Below the pieces are notes generated by a model. The model made no database searches. It saw only the letters and a program-made list of their open reading frames with translations, and was not told the DNA's origin. DNA of 47,983 nucleotides from Sulfuricella sp. (GTDB lineage: Bacteria > Pseudomonadota > Gammaproteobacteria > Burkholderiales > Sulfuricellaceae): NCBI GenBank assembly GCA_018336195.1, contig JAGXQV010000025.1, positions 1 through 47,983 of the forward strand, read 5' to 3'. Below, piece after piece: positions 34,379 to 42,635 of the stretch; positions within the stretch are counted from its first letter, which is position 1, and each line of letters opens with the position of its first letter. A program made the position numbers and the translations under genes.

Positions 34379-35083
34379 ATGGCAACAATTTCCGACGCTT
34401 TGCAAGCAGCGAGAAAGCGCATCGACAACGCCGCGCGTGGCGCAGCCCGCGACCCTGCCCTGGTGATGCTGCTGGCGGTCAGCAAAACTTTTCCCGCGGA
34501 CGCAGTGCGCCAGGCATGGCAAGCCGGCCAGCACACCTTTGGCGAAAGCTACGTACAAGAAGCCGTTGAGAAAATTGCCGAATTGAAGGAACTGCCGCTG
34601 GAGTGGCACTTCATCGGCCCCATTCAAAGCAACAAGACCCGCCCGATCGCCGAAAGTTTCGCCTGGGTGCACGGCATCGACCGCCTGAAAATCGCCGAAC
34701 GCCTGTCCGCCCAGCGCCCCGTTGGACTCCCGGACTTACAGGTGTGCCTGCAGGTCAACGTCAGCGGCGAGGCCAGCAAAAGCGGCGTCGCCCCACGAGA
34801 ACTGGCGGCGCTGGTAGCCGCGGTGAGCACCCTCCCACGCATCAAGCTGCGCGGCCTGATGGCGATTCCCGAACCCACCGCCGACCGCCACTTGCAGCAC
34901 CGGCGTTTCGCCCAGTTGCGCGAATTGCTGACCCAGCTTCAAGCCCAGGGCTACCCGCTCGACACCCTCTCGATGGGGATGTCCGACGATCTGGAAGCTG
35001 CGGTAGCCGAAGGCGCAACCATCGTCCGCGTCGGCAGCGCGATATTTGGCAACAGACACTATCCCAACAAGGAAAACGCATGA
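34379..35083 (+). CDS. yggS: PLP homeostasis protein YggS/ProY
   Basis: 234 residues, alanine-racemase-like fold, pyridoxal phosphate binding. Lys in LLAVSKTFPADAV is the PLP site. GESYVQEAVEKI, WHFIGPIQSNKTRPI and SMGMSDDLEAAVAEG are diagnostic. It regulates free PLP and amino-acid pools. The stop overlaps the proC start (ATGA). Confidence 0.96.
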   Translation: MATISDALQAARKRIDNAARGAARDPALVMLLAVSKTFPADAVRQAWQAGQHTFGESYVQEAVEKIAELKELPLEWHFIGPIQSNKTRPIAESFAWVHGIDRLKIAERLSAQRPVGLPDLQVCLQVNVSGEASKSGVAPRELAALVAAVSTLPRIKLRGLMAIPEPTADRHLQHRRFAQLRELLTQLQAQGYPLDTLSMGMSDDLEAAVAEGATIVRVGSAIFGNRHYPNKENA

Positions 35084-35895
35084 ACATCACCTTCATCGGC
35101 GGCGGCAACATGGCCTCCGCCCTCATTTCCGGCCTGCTTCAGCAGGGTACCCTGGCATCCTCCGTGCGCGTGGTGGAAATCTCTCCGGAAGGCCGCGAGC
35201 GCCTGCAAACCCAATACCGGGTCGCGACCTTCGACAGCTTGAGCGCCGCCGCGCTGGCCGGCGAGATTGTGGTACTTGCCGTCAAACCCCAGCAACTGCG
35301 CGAGGTCGCTGCCCAACTCCAGGGAATGCTGACCGGCAAGCTGGTGGTATCGATCGCCGCCGGCGTGCGTGCCGCCGACCTCGCCCGCTGGCTGGGCGGC
35401 CATCCCCAACTGGTGCGCGCCATGCCCAACACCCCGGCGATGATCCTTTCCGGCATCACCGGCCTGTATGCCCTCCCGGAAGTCAGCGCCACCCAGAAGC
35501 AGCAGGCCGAAAGCGTCCTCAAGGCCGTCGGCGCGGTAGTCTGGCTGGATAGCGAAAGCGGCATGGACGCCATCACCGCCGTCTCCGGCAGCGGCCCGGC
35601 CTACGTCTTCTATTTCATGGAAGCCCTGCAAGACGCCGCCCGCCAATTCGGCTTCGCCGACCCGGAAGCCCGCCGCCTCGCTGTCGATACCTTTCTCGGC
35701 GCCGCCAAGCTTGCCGCCAGTAGCGACGAAGACCTCGCCACCCTGCGCGCCCGCGTGACCTCCAAGGGCGGCACCACCGAGCGCGCCATTACCACCATGG
35801 AAGGCGACGCCGTCAAGGCTGCCATCGTCCGGGCAGTGCAGGGTGCGGCGGAGCGCTCGCGGGAATTGGGGGATTTGTTGGGGAAGGATGCGTAG
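35080..35895 (+). CDS. proC: Pyrroline-5-carboxylate reductase ProC
   Basis: 271 residues. Last step of proline synthesis, NAD(P)H-dependent. The Rossmann motif FIGGGNMASALISGL is at the N-terminus, VRAMPNTPAMI is at about 120, and the C-terminal signature GSGPAYVFYFMEAL with TSKGGTTERAI closes the enzyme. Translationally coupled to yggS (ATGA overlap). Confidence 0.98.
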   Translation: MNITFIGGGNMASALISGLLQQGTLASSVRVVEISPEGRERLQTQYRVATFDSLSAAALAGEIVVLAVKPQQLREVAAQLQGMLTGKLVVSIAAGVRAADLARWLGGHPQLVRAMPNTPAMILSGITGLYALPEVSATQKQQAESVLKAVGAVVWLDSESGMDAITAVSGSGPAYVFYFMEALQDAARQFGFADPEARRLAVDTFLGAAKLAASSDEDLATLRARVTSKGGTTERAITTMEGDAVKAAIVRAVQGAAERSRELGDLLGKDA

Positions 35896-36013
35896 GATGC
35901 ATTTAGCACCTTGGTGCAATGCGTAATCGCATATTGCACCCACCCTGTCGGCCCCTCCGTTCCCGCCGATTCGTGTATATTCGCGCTAATTTCATGACCG
36001 GGGGAAATTCCCT

Positions 36014-36589
36014 ATGCTCAGCCAAGTCATCCTGTTCCTGCTCGACACCGTCCTGGGTGCGTTCGTCTACGTGGTGATGGTGCGCTTCTACCTCCAGTTG
36101 TTCCGCGCGCCGTTCAACAACCCGGTTTCGCAGTTCGTGGTGGCGATCACCCGCTTTGCGGTGAATCCCCTGCGCAAGATCATTCCCGGTTTGTGGGGCA
36201 TGGATTTGGCGACGCTGTTCCTCGCCTGGCTGACGGAAGTCGTGCTGATCTGGGCGATCATCATGGTTGGCGGCGGGGGCGTGATCTTGGGCCTCAACGT
36301 GCTGCCCATGCTGGCTTTCCTGGCGGTGGTGCGGCTTTTGAAAGTCAGTGTGCAACTGCTGATCGGTGCGGTGTTCATCCAGGCCATCCTGTCCTGGGTC
36401 AATCCTTACAGTGCCGGCGCGCCGGTGTTGGATTGCCTGACCCGTCCCTTCCTGGGGCCGGTGCGGCGCTTCATCCCGCCAATCGCCGGGGTCGACCTGT
36501 CGCCGCTGGTGATTTTCGTTATTTGCGAACTGGTCCTGATGGCGCCCATCGCCATGTTGGAGACTATCGCCCCGCGCCTGATGTTATGA
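36014..36589 (+). CDS. yggT: YggT family membrane protein
   Basis: 191 residues with about five hydrophobic segments forming two YggT repeats: YVVMVRFYLQLFRAPFNNP in the first half and WVNPYSAGAPVLDCLTRPFL in the second. Inner-membrane protein of unknown function, linked in other bacteria to osmotic and potassium stress and to cell-division membranes. The stop overlaps the yggU start (ATGA). Confidence 0.93.
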   Translation: MLSQVILFLLDTVLGAFVYVVMVRFYLQLFRAPFNNPVSQFVVAITRFAVNPLRKIIPGLWGMDLATLFLAWLTEVVLIWAIIMVGGGGVILGLNVLPMLAFLAVVRLLKVSVQLLIGAVFIQAILSWVNPYSAGAPVLDCLTRPFLGPVRRFIPPIAGVDLSPLVIFVICELVLMAPIAMLETIAPRLML

Positions 36590-36870
36590 GCTGGTTTCAG
36601 CGGCGCGGCGACAACTTTACGCTTACCCTGCATATCCAGCCCGGCGCGAAGCGCACCGAAATCGCCGGCTTGCACGGCGATGCCCTGAAAATCCGGGTTG
36701 CCGCGCCGCCGGTAGAAGGCGCTGCCAACGCGGCCCTGCTGGATTTCCTGAAGAAAATCTTTGCCGTGCGTGGCGCGCAAATTACCCTCAAACAGGGTGC
36801 CAGCGGGCGGCACAAGGTGGTGGAAATCTGCGGTTCGACAGTCGAGCCGGAGTCCTTGCTGGGGAAATAG
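36586..36870 (+). CDS. yggU: DUF167 protein YggU
   Basis: 94 residues, small cytoplasmic YggU/DUF167 protein. Motifs are LHIQPGAKRTEIAGLHGDAL, APPVEGAANAALLDFL and ASGRHKVVEI. Translationally coupled to yggT. Function unknown. Confidence 0.94.
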   Translation: MSWFQRRGDNFTLTLHIQPGAKRTEIAGLHGDALKIRVAAPPVEGAANAALLDFLKKIFAVRGAQITLKQGASGRHKVVEICGSTVEPESLLGK

Positions 36871-36871
36871 G

Positions 36872-36908
36872 GGTTTCCCCTGGATAGACGCCTACCCCAG
36901 GGGGAACC
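36872..36908. terminator. Hairpin between convergent yggU and chemoreceptor genes
   Basis: GGTTTCCCCTGG (36872-36883) pairs with CCAGGGGGAACC (36897-36908) over 12 bp with a 13-base loop. It lacks a T-run but fills the gap between two convergent stops, so a bidirectional terminator is likely. Confidence 0.6.
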
Positions 36909-36913
36909 GCTGG

Positions 36914-38530
36914 TTATACCTGGAACTGCCTGACGGTATTCATTAGGGAAGAGGCGAGACCTTCCAGGTGTCTGGCGGCCTCCGTAGTTTCTTCCATGAT
37001 GTTGTTGTTGCGCGTCGCCATGTCCGCGATGCGCTCGACGTTGTTGGAGATCGCCCCGCTCGCGGTGCTTTGCGCCCGAGTGGCGCTGGCCAGTTCCACC
37101 AGGCTGTCGAGGGTGATGGTGGCGCCGTTATGGAGTTCCTGGAGTGGCTCGACCAGTTGGCTGACCTTGTTTACCCCGCGCTCAACCTGCTGGCTACCGG
37201 TTTCCATGCTGGTCACCGCGGACTGGGTTTCGTTCTGGATGGTTTCGATCATCGACTTGATTTCGCTGGTAGCGACCCCGGTACGTTCGGCCAGTTTGCG
37301 CACCTCGTCGGCCACCACTGCGAATCCGCGTCCCTGCTCGCCTGCGCGTGCCGCCTCGATGGCCGCGTTGAGCGCCAGTAGGTTGGTCTGGTCGGCGATG
37401 TCGCGAATCACGTTGACGATGCCGCTGATACGTTCCGACAGATGTTTGAGCGACTGGATGCTTTGTGAGGAATCCAGCACGGTTTTGGCGATCAGCGACA
37501 TTTCCGCCGTTGCTTCGCCGATCAACGATTCTCCCTTGGCGGAAAGCCGGGTGGCTTGGTCGGCGATGTCCTTGGCGGCGGCGGCATTGTTGGAAACCTG
37601 ATCGATATTGCGGGTCATCTCCTCTACCGCGGACGCCGTATCGTTCACCGCCTGGCCCTGGCCGCGCGCACTTTCGGCGACTTCGCGGGCAGACGCGCTA
37701 AGCCGCGTCACGTCGGCGGAAACCAGTTCGGCATCGCTCTTGATGGTTTTGACGATTTTCTGCAAGCCATCCATGAAATGGTTGAACGCGCTGGCCGCCT
37801 CGGCAAGCTCGCTGCAGTCGTGGATCTCGATGCGCTGGGTCAGGTCGCCGCCGCTGAGTTGGCGCAGATGCCCGGTAAACAAAGCGAACTGGCGGGCAAT
37901 GTTGGCCGCGATCACCAGCGCGATGGCGATGCCGCCGAGGATGCCCAGAATTGTCACGATGCTGCTCAGGCGTTCGCCGTTTTTGACGCTTTGCAGCATC
38001 TCATCCTTGGAACGCAGCGTGCCTTCGCTGATGTTTTTCTGGGTATCGAGGATAACCTGCTTCATTTCGCGCCAGACCGGCGTTTCTTCCTTGTTGGTTT
38101 TGGCGATGGCGGCAGCCAAGTCGTTTCCGGCCACCGCCGCGAGGATGGCATCCTGCGCGGCTTTTTGCTTGTTGCGCAGTTCCCCGATACGGTTCAGGGC
38201 TTCCGTCTGCACCGGGTTCGCAACGCTCAACTGGCGGGCTTTGCTTAGGGCGGCCTCGAAATCCGCCGCAGCCTTGTTGAGGTTGTCATAGGCCTTCTTG
38301 TTGGCAGGATCGAGCTGGATGTTGCGGATCGCCTGGCCCATTTGCAGGCCTTGCGCATACATGTCGGAAAACGCCACCTGTTGGGCGAGATCGCCTTCGA
38401 TGAAAGCGCTGAAGCGGTTTTGCGCCTGGTTCATGCCATGCAGGGCTACGCCCAGAGCCGCCCCGAAAATCAGGATTGCCCCGGCTAAAAAGATAAACAA
38501 CTGGGTACGGATTTTAAAATTCAACGGCAT
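36914..38530 (-). CDS. Methyl-accepting chemotaxis protein
   Basis: 538 residues. Membrane helices at about 9-30 and 190-210 enclose a four-helix-type periplasmic sensor ([20 protein letters not shown]). A HAMP domain follows ([20 protein letters not shown]), then a cytoplasmic signalling domain with [23 protein letters not shown] 38530 is preferred, with GGAGG upstream. It stands alone, apart from other che genes; ligand unknown. Unlike the receptor at the left edge it has a single HAMP. Confidence 0.95.
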   Translation of the reverse strand: MPLNFKIRTQLFIFLAGAILIFGAALGVALHGMNQAQNRFSAFIEGDLAQQVAFSDMYAQGLQMGQAIRNIQLDPANKKAYDNLNKAAADFEAALSKARQLSVANPVQTEALNRIGELRNKQKAAQDAILAAVAGNDLAAAIAKTNKEETPVWREMKQVILDTQKNISEGTLRSKDEMLQSVKNGERLSSIVTILGILGGIAIALVIAANIARQFALFTGHLRQLSGGDLTQRIEIHDCSELAEAASAFNHFMDGLQKIVKTIKSDAELVSADVTRLSASAREVAESARGQGQAVNDTASAVEEMTRNIDQVSNNAAAAKDIADQATRLSAKGESLIGEATAEMSLIAKTVLDSSQSIQSLKHLSERISGIVNVIRDIADQTNLLALNAAIEAARAGEQGRGFAVVADEVRKLAERTGVATSEIKSMIETIQNETQSAVTSMETGSQQVERGVNKVSQLVEPLQELHNGATITLDSLVELASATRAQSTASGAISNNVERIADMATRNNNIMEETTEAARHLEGLASSLMNTVRQFQV

Positions 38531-38662
38531 GTTAGCCAACCTCCAATGTGTATGACAGGTAGTGATTTTTATTGTTTTTAATATATCCGATTCGTTTTAT
38601 GACGTGAGATTATCTCCATCAAGATGACTTCCGTTTGTGCGCCGCTACCCGGATCGCCGCGC

Positions 38663-40330
38663 CTATTTGAGAACGGCTTTGGCCTGCCCCTGGCGCGGGA
38701 GGAGGTCGCGGGCGATTTCATCGGAACGTAGCGCATACGCCACGGACTCCAGATCTTCGGACACTTCGCAAACCCGGCTGCCGATCTGGATGCGCGCGCC
38801 TATATGAACCTTACGGTTGGCGATAACCCGGGCGTTTTCCGCCAGCGAAATATGGCGCATCAATTCCTCTTGCTTGGCCAATAGCTGGGTGGTTTCCTCC
38901 AGGAGGTTGGCGTGGGTTTTTTGCGCCTTGGCGATGACGTCGGGGCTACCTTTCTGGGGATTGCTTTTCAGGAAGGCCAGGAGTTTTTCGACGTTTTCCC
39001 GTCCCAACGCCTTGTTTTCCAACTCCTTGCCGATACCCAGCAGTTCGGCGTGGAGGTGCGGATTGACGCCGACTTCCACCAGGGTCTTGACGTGGGTCGG
39101 GGCACCCAGCGTTTGTGCCTTGACCAACAGGGTGGCAGTGGCTTTGCCGCCGATCAGTTGGCCTTTCTGGCTATCATCCTTGCCGACGATGATTTGGCGG
39201 GTGGCCAGCAGTTCGCTTTGCATGGCGCCTTCATCGATGTAAATGCTATCGTCCACCTCGATACGGGCATTCTGCACGAAACGGGCATGGAAGCTGCCGC
39301 CGCAACGCACGCTGGAAATCGCATTGGCGGCGCCTTTCTGACCTTCGTGGCGACCGATCACCCCACCGGCCACCCGCACGTTGCCGCCGGCGATCAGCGT
39401 GGCGGCCTCCACCGTGCCGCCCACCTGGATGTCGCCGGTGGCCTCGATCACCATGCCGGCCTGGATATCCCGGCGAATCACCACGGTGCCCTCGAAATGA
39501 ATATTCCCGCTGGAAATGTCGACGTTTTCCACAGTCATAACCGGATCGACTTGTACGCCGTTGTTGACCAGCACCGGCTGGCCGGCAATCGCGGCGGTAA
39601 GAAGATCGGGATCATCGGCGGCGAAAGCCGCGCCGTCCAGGCGCGGCGCAAACATCGCCGCTTTGCCGGCCTTGGGCGGAACGATGTGGCCCAACACGTT
39701 CACCCCGGGTTCGCCGGGAGTAGGCGGGGAACGGCGCATCAGGGGCGCCCCCGGGCTAACCGTCGCCACGCCGCCCAATTCGCGGAAATTGGCGATGCCG
39801 TCCTCGCTGAGTGACGGCTTGCGTTCACTGGCCTGGGGGGCCAGCAGGTTCAGGGTTCCATCCTCGCCGTGGACGGGGAGGCGGCCCTTGGCGATGTCGA
39901 TCCCCTCGGCGCTGCCGCATTGGATGGCGGTTTCGATATTTTCGTCGATGATCCCCGAGACCACGCCGCGTTGCGCCAGCATGGCGAGAACTTCGGCTTT
40001 TGCCACCGGCTTGCCGCCTTGAGGGGAAAACAGGAGGAGGTGCACACCCATCAGGTCGGGGCTGATTTCGATACGGAACTCCCCGTCCCGCGCCTCGCCG
40101 ATTTCCAACTCGAAAGACTCGCTCGCGGCATGGTATTTGCGGATCAGGTCGGCCAGGGCAAATTCGTTGACGTACCATGTCTTGAACGGGCTTTCGGCCA
40201 GACAGCGTTTGAGTCCGCCGAGATCCAGGCCGGATTTGCCGGCGCTCGGCGTGAAACGGGCGCTCAGCTTGCGCTTCGCTTCATCGACGAAATAACTTAG
40301 CCCTTTGCCGCATTCTCCCTCGCCTTGCAT
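38663..40330 (-). CDS. FapA family protein (DUF342)
   Basis: 555 residues. The N-terminal part has mixed alpha/beta character. The middle has a right-handed beta-helix-like repeat (GNIHFEGTVVIRRDIQAG, GDIQVGGTVEAATLIAGG, DSIYIDEGAMQSELL), and a C-terminal coiled coil (QKTHANLLEETTQLLAKQEEL) follows. This is the DUF342/FapA (flagellar assembly protein A) layout. ATG 40330 has GGGAGGCGAC upstream. It is downstream of the chemoreceptor gene's promoter region, not in an obvious operon. Polymer-forming or cell-surface scaffold role suspected in the family. Confidence 0.9.
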   Translation of the reverse strand: MQGEGECGKGLSYFVDEAKRKLSARFTPSAGKSGLDLGGLKRCLAESPFKTWYVNEFALADLIRKYHAASESFELEIGEARDGEFRIEISPDLMGVHLLLFSPQGGKPVAKAEVLAMLAQRGVVSGIIDENIETAIQCGSAEGIDIAKGRLPVHGEDGTLNLLAPQASERKPSLSEDGIANFRELGGVATVSPGAPLMRRSPPTPGEPGVNVLGHIVPPKAGKAAMFAPRLDGAAFAADDPDLLTAAIAGQPVLVNNGVQVDPVMTVENVDISSGNIHFEGTVVIRRDIQAGMVIEATGDIQVGGTVEAATLIAGGNVRVAGGVIGRHEGQKGAANAISSVRCGGSFHARFVQNARIEVDDSIYIDEGAMQSELLATRQIIVGKDDSQKGQLIGGKATATLLVKAQTLGAPTHVKTLVEVGVNPHLHAELLGIGKELENKALGRENVEKLLAFLKSNPQKGSPDVIAKAQKTHANLLEETTQLLAKQEELMRHISLAENARVIANRKVHIGARIQIGSRVCEVSEDLESVAYALRSDEIARDLLPRQGQAKAVLK

Positions 40331-40496
40331 GTCGCCTCCCAAAACATTGCTGGAATTGTTGTTATATGACAGGGGCGTAGAGTAGCGCCGAAACCGTTGT
40401 ACTGCAACGTTTTTGCACTGATTCGCGCGAGCCGGACAGGGTGGGCGCGCGACCGGGAAGTTGACGGAAGTCGGGGCGAAGGCGCGAATTTCCCCG

Positions 40497-41576
40497 TTAG
40501 GGAGTTTCGTGGAGTAACGGGGCTTTCGCGAGGAAATGCAGGCGACTTTTCAGCGCCGCGGTGAGATGGATTTCACCTTGCACATCGACCAGCAAGGCCT
40601 GGGTAATTCCCATCCGGCTCGCTGCCGCCCGCCAGCCGTCCACGCCGGCGATGAACAGCGGCTTGGAAACCACGTCGGACAGGGTACCGGCCTGGCGGCC
40701 CGGCGGAATCAGCACCGTCACCGCTTCCACACCCTGTACCGGGTAACCGCTCCGCGGGTCGATGATGTGGCAATAGCGCTGGCCGTCCAGTTCGAAAAAA
40801 CGCTGGTAATCGCCGGAAGTGCCGATGGCTTCGCCGTCGCGCAATTCCAGGGTCGCCAGCGCCGCCGGCTGGCGCGGATGCTGGATGCCGACGCGCCACG
40901 CTTGGCCATGGCGCGTGCCGATGGCAAGAATGTTGCCGCCGATATTGATGAGCGCGCCCTTCACCCCTTGCCCGCGCAGGTAGGCGGCGGCCCGGTCCAG
41001 CGCATAGCCCTTGGCATAGCCGCCCAGATCGAGTTGTAGCGCCGGATTGCGGCTCGTCACCGTGCCGTTTTCCACCGTCAGGTCGCTCATACCCGGCGCC
41101 GCCTTGACCAAAGCAGCGATGGCCGCCGGGTCGGGGCGCAGCGGCAGGAATTCGTCGTTCTGGAACCCCCACAGCTTGATGAGTCCGCCGATGGTCGGAT
41201 TGAACGTCCCGCCCGACTGCGCGGAAAGCGCCGCGGCATCGCGCAGCATCTCCGCCAACTCAGGCGTTACCGGGTACTTTTCGCCGCGTGCGATGGCTTG
41301 GTTGAGGCGCGATAGGTCGCTGGGCTTCCAGGCGTGCAGGGCATGGTGCAAGCGGTCGAATTCCTGCAACACCTGACCGATCAATTGTTGGGCGCGCTTC
41401 TCGTCCTCGCCGGCGATGGTGACATCAACCAGCGTCCCAAAAACATAACTTTGCTGCTGGTAAACCGGGGGTTCCTTGGTGCAGCCGGCGAGGAGGAACA
41501 GCAGGAAAAGGGTGATGGGGAATGGGTGATGGGTAGGATGGGCGCAAGCCCGCCACCAGGCCGTCAATTTTGGCAT
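40497..41576 (-). CDS. apbE: FAD:protein FMN transferase ApbE
   Basis: About 359 residues. Lipoprotein that attaches FMN covalently to Thr/Ser of periplasmic redox proteins. Signatures: SYVFGTLVDVTI, HALHAWKPSDLSRLN, GGTFNPTIGGLIKLWGF, LDLGGYAKGYALDRA, NIGGNILAIG and HIIDPRSGYPV. The lipobox is LLAGC. The first part of the signal peptide (HPTHHPFPITL) is encoded by a family B heptad repeat. The start is therefore uncertain: ATG 41576 is chosen, 41594 is possible, and neither has a well-spaced ribosome site. Confidence 0.92.
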   Translation of the reverse strand: MPKLTAWWRACAHPTHHPFPITLFLLFLLAGCTKEPPVYQQQSYVFGTLVDVTIAGEDEKRAQQLIGQVLQEFDRLHHALHAWKPSDLSRLNQAIARGEKYPVTPELAEMLRDAAALSAQSGGTFNPTIGGLIKLWGFQNDEFLPLRPDPAAIAALVKAAPGMSDLTVENGTVTSRNPALQLDLGGYAKGYALDRAAAYLRGQGVKGALINIGGNILAIGTRHGQAWRVGIQHPRQPAALATLELRDGEAIGTSGDYQRFFELDGQRYCHIIDPRSGYPVQGVEAVTVLIPPGRQAGTLSDVVSKPLFIAGVDGWRAAASRMGITQALLVDVQGEIHLTAALKSRLHFLAKAPLLHETP

Positions 41577-41605
41577 GCCCCTCTCATTACGCATCCCCCA
41601 TCACC
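41507..41605. repeat. Heptad inverted repeat, family B copy 3, inside gshB/apbE junction
   Basis: Left arm GGTGATGGGGAATGGGTGAT, right arm CTCATTACGCATCCCCCATC, separated by about 48 bp. The right arm encodes the last residues (VMGDA) and stop of gshB. The left arm encodes part of the apbE signal peptide. Confidence 0.8.
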
Positions 41606-42537
41606 TGTTTTTCCAGCGCCGTGACGAACATTTCCGCTACGTCGAAGCCTGTCTGCGCGGTGATTTCCTGAAAACCGGTGGGGCTGGTCACGTTGATTTC
41701 GGTAAGCCAGTCGCCGATCACGTCGAGGCCGACCAGGAACAGGCCGCGCGCCTTGAGCTGCGGCCCAAGCGCGGCAACGATCTCGCGGTCGCGCGCGGAC
41801 AGCGGCTGCGCCACCCCGGTGCCGCCAGCGGCCAGGTTGCCGCGCGTCTCGCCGGGCTTGGGGATACGCGCCAGCGCATAGGGCACCGGCTCTCCGGCTA
41901 TCAGCAGGATGCGCTTGTCGCCCTGGGCGATTTCGGGAATGAAGCGTTGCGCCATCACGGTTTTGCTTTCCAGCGCCGTCATGGTTTCGATAATCACGTT
42001 GAGATTGGGGTCGCCCACCCGCACTCGGAAAATCGAGGCACCGCCCATCGCATCAAGTGGTTTGAGGATGATGTCGCGATGCTCGGCGAGAAAGGCGTGG
42101 ATCAACGCGGCGCGGCGCGTCACCAGGGTGGGCGGGGTGAATTGGGGAAACTGCGCGGTCGCCAGTTTCTCGTTGCAGTCGCGCACCGCCTGAGGCCGGT
42201 TGAAGACCCGCGCGCCTTGGGATTCGGCGAGTTCGAGGAGATGGGTGGCGTACAGGTATTCGGTGTCGAAAGGCGGGTCCTGGCGCATCAGCACCGCATC
42301 GAAATCGGCCAGCGGGCGCGTTTCGGACGGCCCGGCGCGGTACCAGTCGGCCAGCGTGCCGGTAAGGGTCAGCGGCGCCGCCTGGGCGGAAACCACCCCG
42401 TCGCGCAACGCCAGATCCTCGCGCATCACCGCGAACAGGACATGGCCGCGGGCCTGGGCGGCGCGCAGCATGGCGAAGCTGGAATCCTTGTAGGTCTTCA
42501 GCCCGTCAAGCGGGTCGAGGATAAAGGCGAGGTTCAT
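41587..42537 (-). CDS. gshB: Glutathione synthetase GshB
   Basis: 316 residues, ATP-grasp enzyme joining gamma-glutamylcysteine and glycine. Typical pieces are the N-terminal FILDPLDGLKTYKDSS, LMRQDPPFDTEYLYATHLLE, KPLDAMGGASIFRV, GGTGVAQPLS and the metal-site region GDWLTEINVTSPTGFQE. The C-terminus VMGDA and its stop are encoded by a family B repeat. It precedes apbE on the same strand; gshA is not in the window. Confidence 0.97.
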   Translation of the reverse strand: MNLAFILDPLDGLKTYKDSSFAMLRAAQARGHVLFAVMREDLALRDGVVSAQAAPLTLTGTLADWYRAGPSETRPLADFDAVLMRQDPPFDTEYLYATHLLELAESQGARVFNRPQAVRDCNEKLATAQFPQFTPPTLVTRRAALIHAFLAEHRDIILKPLDAMGGASIFRVRVGDPNLNVIIETMTALESKTVMAQRFIPEIAQGDKRILLIAGEPVPYALARIPKPGETRGNLAAGGTGVAQPLSARDREIVAALGPQLKARGLFLVGLDVIGDWLTEINVTSPTGFQEITAQTGFDVAEMFVTALEKQVMGDA

Positions 42538-42556
42538 GGCTTACGGACTTTCGGGT

Positions 42557-42635
42557 AGTTTTAAGTGTTTAGTTGCGGTATGCGCTTCGCGCAGCGACAT
42601 CAACTAAACACTCAACACTCAAAACTAAACACTGC
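42557..42635. repeat. Heptad inverted repeat, family A copy 6 (short core)
   Basis: Arms AAGTGTTTAGTTGCGG and CAACTAAACACTCAACACTC flank a single reduced core (ATGCGCTTCGCGCA). On the minus strand it starts GCAGTGTTTAG, which provides the TAG stop of the large glycosyltransferase gene. Confidence 0.83.
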
